Source: Shinella zoogloeoides
GTDB lineage: Bacteria; Pseudomonadota; Alphaproteobacteria; Rhizobiales; Rhizobiaceae
Assembly: GCF_033705735.1 (NCBI RefSeq)
Contig: NZ_CP131130.1
Span: 3,112,001 to 3,176,000 of the forward strand
DNA length: 64,000 bases
Direction of reading: 5' to 3'
The position numbers and the translations under genes are program-made. Positions 14,056-23,023 of the stretch are shown here, piece after piece. The notes under the pieces are model-generated. The model was given only the letters and a program-made list of their open reading frames with translations. It was not told where the DNA came from and made no database searches. The first letter of the stretch is position 1; each line of letters opens with the position of its first letter.

Positions 14056-15083
14056 GTCGCAAGGTTGAGCAGCAGCACCATGGCATAGCTGGCGACGACC
14101 AGCAGGCCGAGCGAAAGCACGACCGTCACCGTCACCCGTGGCCCGGCGCGCAGGACGCGCTTCAGGTCGATGCCGAGGCCGAGCGCGGCCATGGAGAGAA
14201 TGGTCAGCACGGTGGCCGCTTTGCTCATGGTCCCGGCAAGCCCGGCATCGATGAGACCGAAGCTGCGCGCGAAAAGCATGGCGAGGAAGCCGAGGATGAA
14301 CCACGGCACCAGCCGGTGCAGCGCCGGCCGGCGCCCGCCCGCCTTGCCCGAGACGAGCGACAGCACGAAGACGACCGGCCCGAGCATCAGCACGCGCATC
14401 AGCTTGACGAAGGTGCCGATCTGGATGCTGAGGGCCGAGACCGGGGCGGTGGCGGCCAGCACCTGCGGCACCGCATAGACCGTCATGCCCGCCATCACCC
14501 CGTAGCCCGTCGCCGACAGGCCGAGCAGCGGCACCAGCGCCGGCAGCAGCAGCACCGTCACCATGCCGAGCACCGCCGTGAAGGCGATGGAGGAGGCGAC
14601 GTCCTCCGCATCCGCATGGATGACCGGCGCGGTCGCGGCGATCGCGGAATTGCCGCAGATGGAATTGCCGCAGGCGACCAGCAGCGCGACACGGCGCGAA
14701 AGCCCGAGCCCCCGGCCGATCCCGTAGCTGGCGACCAGGACCATCGCAACCACCGCCGCGATGGCGGCGATCAGCGGCAGGCCCATGCCGGCGATCGCCG
14801 CCGCGCTGACGCCGGCGCCGAGCAGCACGATGGCGACCTCCAGGAAATACTTGGCCGAGAAGGCGATGCCGGGATCGAAGGCCTCCGGCCGGCGCAGGAA
14901 GAGGCGCACGAGCGAACCGATAAGGATCGCCAGCACCAGAGCCTCGATCCACGCGCCGCCCGTCAGCCTGAGTTCGGCGCGTTCGGCGGCGAGCGCGAGG
15001 CCGGAGACCAGCGCCGAGAGAAGCACGCCCGGCGCCAAAGCGCGAATTCCAAGGATCGGATGTTTTTTGGGTGTTTTTTCCAT
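14049..15083 (-). CDS. yeiH: YeiH/PSE1-family putative sulfate/sulfite exporter
   Basis: 344 residues from ATG 15083 (MEKTPKKHPILG). The sequence is almost wholly hydrophobic, with about ten membrane segments. The block ACGNSICGNSAIAATAPVI is diagnostic of the UPF0324/Cons_hypoth698 family. E. coli YeiH belongs here, and members are proposed to export sulfate or sulfite. An upstream in-frame extension is open but lacks family similarity, so I reject it. The gene is divergent from a LysR regulator 75 bp away, the same arrangement as yeiH/yeiE in E. coli. The transported substrate is not shown by the sequence. Confidence 0.85.
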   Translation of the reverse strand: MEKTPKKHPILGIRALAPGVLLSALVSGLALAAERAELRLTGGAWIEALVLAILIGSLVRLFLRRPEAFDPGIAFSAKYFLEVAIVLLGAGVSAAAIAGMGLPLIAAIAAVVAMVLVASYGIGRGLGLSRRVALLVACGNSICGNSAIAATAPVIHADAEDVASSIAFTAVLGMVTVLLLPALVPLLGLSATGYGVMAGMTVYAVPQVLAATAPVSALSIQIGTFVKLMRVLMLGPVVFVLSLVSGKAGGRRPALHRLVPWFILGFLAMLFARSFGLIDAGLAGTMSKAATVLTILSMAALGLGIDLKRVLRAGPRVTVTVVLSLGLLVVASYAMVLLLNLATA

Positions 15084-15110
15084 GCGCAGATCAATGCGCT
15101 TGAAAAACCA

Positions 15111-15156
15111 TTCGATCCATCGGCAAATATCTGATGTTTCATTCGATTGGATCGAA
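15111..15156. promoter_or_regulatory. Inverted repeats in the yeiH/LysR divergent promoter
   Basis: TTCGAT-TGG-ATCGAA at 15142-15156 is a 6+6 inverted repeat that ends 2 bp before the LysR ATG. A second element, CGAT-CC-ATCG (15113-15122), shares the half-site. Both sit between the divergent starts, where a LysR-type autoregulator would bind. Confidence 0.45.
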
Positions 15157-15158
15157 CG

Positions 15159-16016
15159 ATGATGACATTGGAACAACTTCGCATCTTCACCGCCGTGGCG
15201 GAGCGCGAGCACCTCACCCGGGCTGCCGAGACGCTGCACCTCACGCCGTCGGCGGTGAGCTCGGCGATCCGCGTCCTGGAGGAGCGCTACGGCATCGCCC
15301 TTTTCCACCGCACGGGCCGGCGGATCGAGCTGACGGAGGCGGGCCTTGCATTCCTGCCCGAAGCGCGGGCGACGCTGGCGCGCGCGACGAGCGCCGACCT
15401 CTTCCTCACCGAGATCGGCGGCCTGAAGCGCGGCACGCTCGCCATCGCCGCCAGCCAAACGGTGGGCGGCTACTGGCTGCCCCCGCTCCTCATCCGCTTC
15501 CACGAGACCTATCCGGCCATCGACATCCGCATGGTGGGCGGCAATACGGAGCAGGCGGCAGAGGCCGTTCTGGAGGGGCGGGCGGAGCTGGGCATCGTGG
15601 AGGGCGAGGTCGATCACCCCGCATTGTCGCAGCGCATCGTCGCCCGCGACCGGGTGCTCGTCGTCGCACCTCCGGGCCATCCCCTCGCCGGCCGGCCGGT
15701 CACGCCGGACGAACTGACGCAAACCCGCTGGATCCTGCGCGAACCCGGCTCCGGCACCCGCAGCGCGCTGACCTCGGCTCTCGACGAAACGGCGCTGGAT
15801 ATCGCGCTGTCGCTGCCCTCCAACGAGGCGGTGCGCAGCGCCGTGCTGGCCGGCAACGCCCTGACGGCCGTCTCAGAATATGTGGTGCGGGACGACCTTG
15901 CCGCCGGCCGGCTCGCGCTGGTCGCCTTCGACCTGCCCGAGCGCGCCTTCCGCCTGCTGCGGCACAAGGAGCGCTACCGCTCCAAGGCCGCCCTCGCCTT
16001 CGAAAAGCTGCTTTAA
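15159..16016 (+). CDS. LysR-family regulator, YeiE/CysB-like, divergent from yeiH
   Basis: 285 residues from ATG 15159 (MMTLEQLRIFTAVAERE). An upstream TTG at 15147 is possible but less likely. The N-terminal winged helix-turn-helix covers about residues 5-65 (LTRAAETLHLTPSAVSSAIRVLEERYG), followed by a periplasmic-binding-protein-like effector domain (about 90-285). Its effector is unknown. The divergent partner is a YeiH-type exporter. In E. coli YeiE pairs with yeiH and is linked to sulfite/cysteine homeostasis, so a sulfur-compound effector is a reasonable inference. The inverted repeats upstream may be its operators. Confidence 0.85.
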   Translation: MMTLEQLRIFTAVAEREHLTRAAETLHLTPSAVSSAIRVLEERYGIALFHRTGRRIELTEAGLAFLPEARATLARATSADLFLTEIGGLKRGTLAIAASQTVGGYWLPPLLIRFHETYPAIDIRMVGGNTEQAAEAVLEGRAELGIVEGEVDHPALSQRIVARDRVLVVAPPGHPLAGRPVTPDELTQTRWILREPGSGTRSALTSALDETALDIALSLPSNEAVRSAVLAGNALTAVSEYVVRDDLAAGRLALVAFDLPERAFRLLRHKERYRSKAALAFEKLL

Positions 16017-16070
16017 AGCAGTTTTACGCCCGGAATTGCGTCGCTTCGAGGAAAAGCGGAAATACTCTAG
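16017..16070 (-). repeat. Rhizobial-type palindromic repeat, copy 1
   Basis: Read on the minus strand it begins TAGAGTATTTCC, where the TAG is the cobM stop codon. It continues through CGCTTTTCC-TCGAAGCG and AATTCCGGGCG. The opening matches the copy after amaA (TAGAGCATTTCC). The rest diverges, so family membership is moderately supported. Confidence 0.45.
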
Positions 16071-16828
16071 TCGCCCCTGCCGCGGAACCGGCGCTGATAG
16101 CCGGGATCGTAAAGTGCGCTCTCGCGGAAATCCGCCGCCGCGAGCGTGCGGCCGACAAAGATCAGCGCCGTGCGCTCGATGGGCTCTTCCGTCACTTTTG
16201 CCGCGATATCGGCAAGCGTGCCGCGCACGACGCGCTCGTCCGGCCAGGAGGCCTTGACGACGATGGCGACCGGGCAATCGGCGCCATAGAGCGGCGTCAG
16301 CTCTTCCACGACCTTGTCGAGCGCGTGGATGGCAAGGTGGATGGCGAGCGTCGCCCCCGTCGCGCCGAACCCTTCCAGCGTCTCGCGGTTCGGCATGGGC
16401 GAGGCGCGGCCGGAAACGCGGGTGAGCACGAGGCTCTGCGCGACGGCCGGGATGGTCAGTTCGCGCCCGAGCGCGGCGGCGGCGGCGGCGAAGGAGGGCA
16501 CGCCCGGCGTCATCGTATAGGCGAGCCCATGTTTCTCCAGCCGGCGGATCTGCTCGGCGACGGCGCTCCAGACGGAGAGATCGCCGGAATGCAGCCGCGC
16601 CACGTCCTCGCCCGCTTCGGCGGCGCGGATATATTCCGCCTCGATCTCGTCGAGCGACAGCGGCGCCGTATCGACGATGCGCGCGCCCGGCGGGCAATAT
16701 TGCAGCAGCTCCGGCGAGACGATGGATCCGGCATAAAGGCAGACCGGACATTTGCCAATGAGATCGCGGCCGCGAACGGTAATGAGGTCGGCCGCGCCCG
16801 GGCCGGCGCCGATGAAGTGAACGGTCAT
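16067..16828 (-). CDS. cobM: Precorrin-4 C11-methyltransferase CobM
   Basis: 253 residues. It methylates precorrin-4 at C-11 to give precorrin-5 in aerobic cobalamin synthesis. The tetrapyrrole methylase fold has the N-terminal loop [14 protein letters not shown], the SAM-binding SGDLSVW near residue 82 and TPGVPSF near 107. It follows cobL on the minus strand with a 1-bp gap, so translation is probably coupled. Its TAG stop is part of a palindromic repeat. CobM is distinguished from CobI, CobJ and CobF by [11 protein letters not shown] and by its position beside cobL. Confidence 0.93.
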   Translation of the reverse strand: MTVHFIGAGPGAADLITVRGRDLIGKCPVCLYAGSIVSPELLQYCPPGARIVDTAPLSLDEIEAEYIRAAEAGEDVARLHSGDLSVWSAVAEQIRRLEKHGLAYTMTPGVPSFAAAAAALGRELTIPAVAQSLVLTRVSGRASPMPNRETLEGFGATGATLAIHLAIHALDKVVEELTPLYGADCPVAIVVKASWPDERVVRGTLADIAAKVTEEPIERTALIFVGRTLAAADFRESALYDPGYQRRFRGRGD

Positions 16829-16829
16829 G

Positions 16830-18098
16830 TCATTCCTCAGTTTGTTGAGCCGGCTTCACCCAGCGCCATTGCGTCACCGGCATGGCCGGCCGCCAGCCGG
16901 TCATCCGGCCGACGGGCGCGGCCCGCGCGATATCGATGCGGATCAGCGACCCGCCGAGGCGGGCGTGACGGGCAAGAAGCACGGCTTCCATCTCCGTCGT
17001 CACTGCATTGGCGACGAGCCGCCCGCCGGGCTTCAGGCCGGCAAGCACCGCCTCCATCACCCCCGCCTCGCTGCCGCCGCCGCCGATGAAGATGGCGTCG
17101 GGCGCGGCAAGCCCGGCCAGTGCCCCGGGCGCGGTGCCTTCCACGACGGAAAGCCCCGGCACGCCGAAGCCTCGCGCATTGCGGCGGATGCGGGCGGCAC
17201 GCTCCGGATGACCTTCGATGGCGATCGCCCGGAGCGAGGGGTCAGCCAGCATCCACTCGATGCCGATCGAGCCCGAGCCCGCGCCGATATCCCACAAGAG
17301 CTCGCCGTGCCGGGGCGCGAGCGCCGAAAGCGTCAGCGCGCGGACCTCCCGCTTGGTGATCTGGCCGTCATGCTCGAAAAGGCCGTCGTCCAGGCCCGAC
17401 GTATAGGGGAGGATCCGCGCGCCCTCGCCGGCCACGACCTCCACGGCGCAGACATTCAGCATGTCCGCGTCCGCAAGGGCAAAGCGGTCGGCCCGGTGGC
17501 TGCTCACCCGTTCCCGCGTGCCGCCGAGGGCCTCCAGCACGGTCAGTCGCGAAGCGCCGAAGCCGCTCTCGGCCAACAGGGCCGCGAGATCAGCCGGGCC
17601 ATCGCTGTCCGAGGTCAAAGCAAGGATGCGGCTGCCGGGATGAAGATGCGGACGGATGAGATCGATGGGGCGGCCATGCAGGGAGACGCAGACCGTATCC
17701 TGCAGCGCCCAGCCCAGGCGCGATGCGGCGAGGCTGAAGGAGGAGGGGGCGGGGAAGACACGCATTTCCGCCCGCGCGATGCGCCGGCAAAGCGTGACGC
17801 CGACGCCATGGAAGAAGGGATCGCCCGAGGCGAGCACCGCGACGGGCCGCCCCCGCGCCGCCAGCACCGCCTCGATTGAACGCTCGAAGGGGCTGAGCCA
17901 GGCATGCCGCTCGCCGCGGATCGCCGCATCGGCAAGCTCCAGATGCCGCGCGCCGCCGAAGACCATTTCGGCGCCGGCGATGGCGGCCTTGGCCTCGCTG
18001 CCGAGACCGGCTAGACCATCCTCGCCGATGCCGACGATGGTGAGCCACGGGGCGGGCAAGGGAGCTGGATCAGGCGTGGACAAGAGACGCATCCTCAT
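16830..18098 (-). CDS. cobL: Precorrin-6Y C5,15-methyltransferase (decarboxylating) CobL
   Basis: 422 residues from ATG 18098 (an ATG at 18092 is equally possible). Two fused enzymes: an N-terminal CbiE-like methylase ([11 protein letters not shown], then [11 protein letters not shown]) and a C-terminal CbiT-like methyltransferase/decarboxylase ([16 protein letters not shown] near residue 260). It methylates C-5 and C-15 of precorrin-6B and decarboxylates the C-12 acetate to give precorrin-8. Its 5' end overlaps that of the divergent cobK by about 20 bp, which is unusual. cobM follows immediately. An upstream in-frame extension is open but has no family similarity. Confidence 0.93.
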   Translation of the reverse strand: MRMRLLSTPDPAPLPAPWLTIVGIGEDGLAGLGSEAKAAIAGAEMVFGGARHLELADAAIRGERHAWLSPFERSIEAVLAARGRPVAVLASGDPFFHGVGVTLCRRIARAEMRVFPAPSSFSLAASRLGWALQDTVCVSLHGRPIDLIRPHLHPGSRILALTSDSDGPADLAALLAESGFGASRLTVLEALGGTRERVSSHRADRFALADADMLNVCAVEVVAGEGARILPYTSGLDDGLFEHDGQITKREVRALTLSALAPRHGELLWDIGAGSGSIGIEWMLADPSLRAIAIEGHPERAARIRRNARGFGVPGLSVVEGTAPGALAGLAAPDAIFIGGGGSEAGVMEAVLAGLKPGGRLVANAVTTEMEAVLLARHARLGGSLIRIDIARAAPVGRMTGWRPAMPVTQWRWVKPAQQTEE

Positions 18099-18846
18099 TC
18101 TGGGCGGCACGGCCGAGGCGCGCGACCTTGCGGCCCGGCTCGCCGGAAGGGCCGATCTTGCCGTCACGCTGTCGCTCGCCGGCCGCACGCTCGATCCCGC
18201 GCCGCAACCGGTGCCGGTGCGTAGCGGCGGCTTCGGCGGCGCCGAGGGGCTTGCCGCCTATCTTCGCGGCGAGGCCATCGATCTCGTCATCGACGGGACC
18301 CATCCCTTCGCAAGGCAGATCTCCGCCAATGCCCGCGCCGCAAGCGAAGCCACCGGCATTCCGCTGCTGTGGCTGGAGCGCCTCGGCTGGGAGGAGACGG
18401 AAGGCGACCGCTGGACGCGCGTCGCCTCGATCCCCGAGGCCGTGGCGGCGCTGGGCACGGAGCCGCGCCGCGTCTTCCTCGCCATCGGCCGGCAGGAGGC
18501 GAAGGCCTTCGACGCCGCCCCGCAGCACCACTATCTGGTGCGCAGCGTCGATCCGGTCGATCCGCCGCTCGATGCGCCCCATGTCGAATACCTGCTCGCC
18601 CGAGGGCCCTTCGCCGTCGAGGCGGACGTAGAATTGCTGCGCGACCGCCGCATCGAGGTGATCGTCAGCAAGAATTCCGGCGGCGACGCCACCTACGGCA
18701 AGATCGTCGCGGCGCGCATCCTCGGCCTGCCCGTCGTGCTGGTCGAGCGGGCGGCGAAGGGCGATGGCCACCAAGCCGGAACGGTCGAGGAGGCGTTGCG
18801 GCTTGCCGATCATCTGCTCGGCGCCTTCAGGAAGCGCGGCGTATAG
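18076..18846 (+). CDS. cobK: Precorrin-6A reductase CobK
   Basis: 256 residues from GTG 18076 ([19 protein letters not shown]). It reduces precorrin-6A to precorrin-6B with NADPH. The GGTAEAR nucleotide-binding start, DGTHPFA near residue 75 and SKNSGGDATYGK near 197 are CobK/CbiJ signatures. It is the only cob gene here on the plus strand. Its start lies inside the 5' end of cobL, and its last 37 bp overlap the 3' end of cobJ on the other strand, so it is wedged between them. A GGGAG upstream is rather far from the GTG. Confidence 0.9.
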   Translation: MDKRRILILGGTAEARDLAARLAGRADLAVTLSLAGRTLDPAPQPVPVRSGGFGGAEGLAAYLRGEAIDLVIDGTHPFARQISANARAASEATGIPLLWLERLGWEETEGDRWTRVASIPEAVAALGTEPRRVFLAIGRQEAKAFDAAPQHHYLVRSVDPVDPPLDAPHVEYLLARGPFAVEADVELLRDRRIEVIVSKNSGGDATYGKIVAARILGLPVVLVERAAKGDGHQAGTVEEALRLADHLLGAFRKRGV

Positions 18847-19574
18847 ACGAGGTCAGGCAGGTCGGGCCGCGCGATGATGCGGGTCTCCGGCGAGCCGATG
18901 ACGACGCAGGTCGCCATGTCAGCACGCTCCGCCTCTGCTTCTCCAAGCGGCATGACCAGCATGCGCTCGTCCGCCCGGCCGGCGGCGCGGCCGAAAATGA
19001 CGGGCGTTTGCGCCGGCAGGACCCCTCTCAATATCTCGAAGGCCTTGCCGAGCTGCCAGGGCCGCGCCTTGCTGATCGGATTGTAGAGCGCGATGACGAG
19101 GCCCGCTTCGGCAACCATGCGCAGCCGCTTTTCGATGATCTCCCAGGGCTTCAGGTTGTCCGACAGCGAGATGGCGCAGAAATCGTGGCCGAGCGGCGCG
19201 CCGATGCGCGCGGCGACCGCCAGCATGGCCGTGACGCCCGGCACGACGACGAGATCGACGGACTTCCATTCCTCCGGCCCGGCATCGATGGCCTCGCAGA
19301 CCGCCGCCGCCATGGCGAAGACGCCCGGGTCGCCGCCCGAGACGACGCAGACATTGACGCCCGCCGCAGCCCGTGCCAGTGCCGCTTCGGCGCGGTTCAG
19401 CTCCTCGCGGTTGTCCGAGGCGACCTTGACCTGGTCAGGCCGAAGGTTCAGCCGGTCGATATAGGGGAAATAGCCGAAGAACTCCGTCGAGGCCTCAACC
19501 GCGCGAAGCGCCTCCGGCGTCATCTGGTCCGGATTACCGGGGCCGGTGCCGATCACATGCAGCCTGCCGGTCAT
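18810..19574 (-). CDS. cobJ: Precorrin-3B C17-methyltransferase CobJ
   Basis: 254 residues. It methylates C-17 of precorrin-3B with ring contraction to give precorrin-4. The tetrapyrrole methylase fold shows HVIGTGPGNPDQMT, VSGGDPGVFAMA near residue 80 and VVPGVTAM near 111. It overlaps cobI upstream by 4 bp (ATGA), indicating translational coupling. Its 3' end overlaps that of convergent cobK. Confidence 0.94.
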   Translation of the reverse strand: MTGRLHVIGTGPGNPDQMTPEALRAVEASTEFFGYFPYIDRLNLRPDQVKVASDNREELNRAEAALARAAAGVNVCVVSGGDPGVFAMAAAVCEAIDAGPEEWKSVDLVVVPGVTAMLAVAARIGAPLGHDFCAISLSDNLKPWEIIEKRLRMVAEAGLVIALYNPISKARPWQLGKAFEILRGVLPAQTPVIFGRAAGRADERMLVMPLGEAEAERADMATCVVIGSPETRIIARPDLPDLVYTPRFLKAPSR

Positions 19575-20302
19575 GGGCGGCCGCTCCAGCCGGGCACGAG
19601 CACCAGCGAGAAATAGGGCGCGGTATCGTCGAGCTTTTCCGAAAGCCGCATGGACTTGCCGGCCGGCGTCGTGCCGCGCTCGACATAGACCGCCTCGCCG
19701 AGCCGGCCGGCATTGGAAAGCGCCCGGCGGATCTTCGGCAGGTTGCGGCCAACCTTCATGATCACGGCGGCCTCGGTATCCCCGAGACGGCGCGACAGCT
19801 GCTCCTCGCCCATCGTGCCCGGCAGCACGGAGAGCACGTCGTCGCCCTGCACGATCGGCAGGCCCGAGAGCGACCAGCAGCCGGACATGGCGGTGATGCC
19901 GGGAATGACCTCCGTCGAGAAGCGGCCGGCGAGGCGCACATGCAGGTGCATATACGAGCCGTAGAACATCGGGTCGCCTTCGGACAGGATCGCGACCGTG
20001 TGGCCGGCGGCAAGATGCTCCGCGACGGCAACGGCAGAGGCATTATAGAAGGCCGTGATCCGGCTCTTGTAATCCTCGTGCTCCTTGTCGATCTCGACCG
20101 TCACCGGATAATGGAGCGGCAGCTCCACCATGCCGGGCTTGAGCAGGCCTTCGACGATGGCGCGCCCGTTGCCGGTGCCGCCGGCCTTGGCGAACCAAGC
20201 CAGCACATCGGCCTCGCCAATGGCGCGCACGGCTTTGAGGGTCAGGAGTTCCGGATCGCCCGGGCCTGTGCCCACGCCGTAGAGTTTTCCCGTCATGGTC
20301 AT
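19571..20302 (-). CDS. cobI: Precorrin-2 C20-methyltransferase CobI
   Basis: 243 residues. It methylates precorrin-2 at C-20 to give precorrin-3A, the step that commits to corrin rather than siroheme. KLYGVGTGPGDPELLTLKA at the N-terminus, ILSEGDPMFYGSY near residue 106 and EVIPGITAMSGCW near 132 are typical. ATGs at 20302 and 20296 both fit; the first overlaps the cobH stop. The 3' end overlaps cobJ by 4 bp. Confidence 0.94.
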   Translation of the reverse strand: MTMTGKLYGVGTGPGDPELLTLKAVRAIGEADVLAWFAKAGGTGNGRAIVEGLLKPGMVELPLHYPVTVEIDKEHEDYKSRITAFYNASAVAVAEHLAAGHTVAILSEGDPMFYGSYMHLHVRLAGRFSTEVIPGITAMSGCWSLSGLPIVQGDDVLSVLPGTMGEEQLSRRLGDTEAAVIMKVGRNLPKIRRALSNAGRLGEAVYVERGTTPAGKSMRLSEKLDDTAPYFSLVLVPGWSGRP

Positions 20303-20931
20303 ACTCCCGGCCTTGCCAGCGCATTGAGCGCGGCCGCTGTCATGGCGCTGCCGCCGAGGCGGCCGCGCACGATGGCGAAGGGCACGCCATAGGAATTTTC
20401 CGCCAGCGCCTCCTTCGATTCCGCCGCGCCGACGAAGCCGACCGGCATGCCGAGGATCGCCGCCGGCTTCGGCGCACCGTCGCGCAGGAGTTCGAGCAGG
20501 TAGAAGAGCGCCGTCGGTGCATTGCCGATGGCGACGACCGAGCCGGCCATGCGCTCCAGCCAGAGGCGGATGGCCGCGGCCGAGCGGGTATTGTCGATCT
20601 CTTTGGCGATCTCCGGCGTGCGCGGATCGCGCAGCGTGCAGATCACCTCGTTCTCCGCCGGCAGGCGGGCGGCGGTGACGCCGCGGGCGACCATTTCGGC
20701 ATCGCAGAAGATCGGCGCGCCGGCCTGAAGCACCGCGCGGGCCGAACCCACGAAGTCCGGCGAGAAGACGAAATGCGCCGCCGCCTCGACAAGGCCGGCG
20801 GCATGGATCATGCGAACGGCGACGTCCGATTCCGCCTCGGAAAAGCGCGAAAGATCGGCTTCGGCGCGGATGATCGCGAAGGATTTCTCATAGATGGCCG
20901 TGCCATCCTTCATGTAGTCGTAGTCTGTCAT
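20299..20931 (-). CDS. cobH: Precorrin-8X methylmutase CobH
   Basis: 210 residues from ATG 20931 (MTDYDYMKDGTAIYEKSFA), the usual CobH length. It moves the C-11 methyl of precorrin-8x to C-12, giving hydrogenobyrinic acid. The catalytic histidine is in VRMIHAAG near residue 43. The C-terminal ILGMPVGFVGAAESKE block is characteristic. An in-frame extension reaching 21765 is open but is antisense-frame noise inside cobG. It overlaps cobG by 4 bp and cobI by 4 bp. Confidence 0.95.
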   Translation of the reverse strand: MTDYDYMKDGTAIYEKSFAIIRAEADLSRFSEAESDVAVRMIHAAGLVEAAAHFVFSPDFVGSARAVLQAGAPIFCDAEMVARGVTAARLPAENEVICTLRDPRTPEIAKEIDNTRSAAAIRLWLERMAGSVVAIGNAPTALFYLLELLRDGAPKPAAILGMPVGFVGAAESKEALAENSYGVPFAIVRGRLGGSAMTAAALNALARPGV

Positions 20932-22253
20932 TGCTGGCCTTGATATGCGGAAATAAGGGCGGCGGGCGCTGTGCGGTCGATGAGGCTCTTCGCCGTCTCG
21001 CCCTCCATGCGACGCGCGCGCAAAAGAGTGCCGATGCGCTGGATCGCCGGCCTGAGGTCGCCGGCGGGCAGGGTGGCGGCGGGCGCATCGCTTGCCCGCC
21101 CATCGAGGACGAACCCGACGCCGGCGGCCGTGCCGCATAGCGTGACGGCGGCGCGCGCCGGATGGGCGCAGCCCTTCGGGCAGCCGGAAATGTGCACGTC
21201 GAGAGAACCGTCCAGCAGGCCTCCCGCCTCCGCTACCACGGCATCGGCCGCGGCACGGGTATCGAAGCGCGCCGAGGCGCAGCCGGCGGCACCGGCGCAT
21301 ATCGAGATGAAGCGGCCGGGCGCGGTCTCCGCGCACCAGAAGCCTTCGCGGTCCGCACAGGCTTGAGCGGCCGCCAGCCTCTCCCCGGAAAGCCCGCGCA
21401 CAAGAAGCGCCCGATGCGGCGCGAGGCGGAATTCGGAAGCGCCGCAGGCGGCAAGGCCCTGCACGAGGGCGGCAAGTCTGTCGGCCTGCACCTGACCGTA
21501 GGCGGGGGCGATGCCGAGCAGGCTTTCGCCGCCAATGTAGTGAATGCCGAGGGGGTGGCTGGGAAGAACCTCGGAGAAGGCCGCTTCCGGAACCGTGCCG
21601 AACTGCGCGGCAAGCACCGCCGCATCGAGGTCGCGCCCTCGGGCGGCCGGGCCGATGGCGGCAAGGGCGGTGACGACCGCCATCGCGCCGGCGATGACGC
21701 GCTCCGGCGGAAGCACCGCGACCGGCCGCGCCGTCCGCCGGTCGCCGCCGACCGAAAGCCGCCATCCCGCACCATCGGCAAGCGCGTCCAGCCGGATATC
21801 GGCCACCATGTCGGCAAGGGAAAGCACCCCGCCGCCATCGACGACGATGGCGAGCTTGGGCGCGAGCGTGAGCGAGGCCGCGGCGATCGCCTTGCGCAGC
21901 GCATCGGCAATCAGTGTCGCATCGGCGATCTCGGAAGGATCGATGCCGGACAGCGGCGGGATCTCGATGGCGACGCCCGCCTGCGGCACGATGCCGGCGG
22001 CGGCAAGCCCTTCGGCAAGGCGCGGCACCGAGGCTTCCGTCAGGCCGCGAAGCTGGAGATTGCCGCGGGCGGTGATCTCGATGAGGCCGTTGCCGTGCTC
22101 GCGGGCGAGGCCGGCAAAAGCGAGCAGGTCTTCGCCCGTCAGCGCCGGAGCGGCCGGGCGCAGGCGCACGAGGAGGCCGTCGCCGGTCTGCATCGGCGCG
22201 GAAAGCGACGGGCAGGCGCCGCGGCGCAGGGCGCTCGTTGCGAAGGCCGTCAT
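20928..22253 (-). CDS. cobG: Precorrin-3B synthase CobG
   Basis: 441 residues. This iron-sulfur oxygenase converts precorrin-3A to precorrin-3B, the oxygen-dependent step that defines the aerobic pathway. The protein resembles nitrite/sulfite reductases in two repeats. The 4Fe-4S cysteines lie in ICAGAAGCAS near residue 335 and HISGCPKGCAHP near 370. Both flanking junctions overlap by 4 bp (cobF and cobH). Its presence marks the cell as an oxygen-using B12 producer. Confidence 0.93.
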   Translation of the reverse strand: MTAFATSALRRGACPSLSAPMQTGDGLLVRLRPAAPALTGEDLLAFAGLAREHGNGLIEITARGNLQLRGLTEASVPRLAEGLAAAGIVPQAGVAIEIPPLSGIDPSEIADATLIADALRKAIAAASLTLAPKLAIVVDGGGVLSLADMVADIRLDALADGAGWRLSVGGDRRTARPVAVLPPERVIAGAMAVVTALAAIGPAARGRDLDAAVLAAQFGTVPEAAFSEVLPSHPLGIHYIGGESLLGIAPAYGQVQADRLAALVQGLAACGASEFRLAPHRALLVRGLSGERLAAAQACADREGFWCAETAPGRFISICAGAAGCASARFDTRAAADAVVAEAGGLLDGSLDVHISGCPKGCAHPARAAVTLCGTAAGVGFVLDGRASDAPAATLPAGDLRPAIQRIGTLLRARRMEGETAKSLIDRTAPAALISAYQGQQ

Positions 22254-23023
22254 GCGGCTTCCTCCTCGCCGGCCGGACGGCGGATCAGGTAGGTGTCCAT
22301 GATCCAGCCGTGCTCCTCGCGCGCTTTGGCCCGGGTTTCGGTGATGGCCTCAGCCACGTCGGCAAGCTTGCCGGACAGCAGAATTTCGTGCGGCGTGCCG
22401 AGATAGGCGCCCCACCAGATCTCCGCCTCGGGATCCGTCACCGTGCGGAAGGCCTGCACGCCGTCCAGCATGACGAGCGCATCGCGGGCGGATTCCGGCC
22501 AGCCTTCCGCAAGGCGGCGGCCGGTGGTGATCTCGACGGGCAGGCCGATACGGTTGAGCGCGATGCCGTGGCCGGCACAGAGCGCCTGCACGCTGGTGAT
22601 GCCGGGAACGACCTCCGTGCCGAAGGCGACGCGGCCGACGTCGCGCACATGCCCGACGATGCGCAGCGTGCTGTCGTAAAGCATCGGGTCGCCCCAGACG
22701 AGGAGGCCGAGCGTCTGATCCTCGCCGAGCTCGTCCAGCAGCGTGCGCTCGTAGATGGCGGCGATGGCGCGGTGCCAGTCATGGACGCCGTCCTCATAGG
22801 AGCCGTCGGCGCGGCGTACCGGCACGGCATAGTCGAGGATGCGGCAGGCGGGGTTTTCCAGAAAACGGTCGCAGATTTCACGGCGCACCTCGGCAAGATA
22901 GGCCTTTTCTGCACCCTTGGTGGGGATGAGCAGCACATCCGCCCGGTTCAGCGCCTTGATGGCCTGAACGGTCATGTGCTCGGGATTGCCCGCGCCGATC
23001 CCGATAACCAGTATCTTCCTCAA
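22250..23023 (-). CDS. cobF: Precorrin-6A synthase (deacetylating) CobF
   Basis: 257 residues from a TTG at 23023 (LRKILVIGIGAGNPEHMT), preceded by GGGAG 7 nt upstream; the CobF of the classic Pseudomonas denitrificans strain is about this long. It methylates C-1 of precorrin-5 and removes the C-20 carbon as acetate. LVWGDPMLYDSTLR near residue 117 and TEVVPGITSVQ near 143 are the methylase motifs. It is the first gene of cobFGHIJ. A longer reading frame to 23080 runs into the structured leader and is unlikely. Confidence 0.92.
   Translation of the reverse strand: MRKILVIGIGAGNPEHMTVQAIKALNRADVLLIPTKGAEKAYLAEVRREICDRFLENPACRILDYAVPVRRADGSYEDGVHDWHRAIAAIYERTLLDELGEDQTLGLLVWGDPMLYDSTLRIVGHVRDVGRVAFGTEVVPGITSVQALCAGHGIALNRIGLPVEITTGRRLAEGWPESARDALVMLDGVQAFRTVTDPEAEIWWGAYLGTPHEILLSGKLADVAEAITETRAKAREEHGWIMDTYLIRRPAGEEEAA

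Noticed and set aside
14049..15722. Long N-terminal extension of yeiH (557 codons)
   Set aside because: The extra part runs antisense through the divergent LysR gene; family members start near ATG 15083.
20299..21765. Long N-terminal extension of cobH (488 codons)
   Set aside because: It overlaps cobG in another frame; the 210-residue version matches the family and overlaps cobG by 4 bp as expected.
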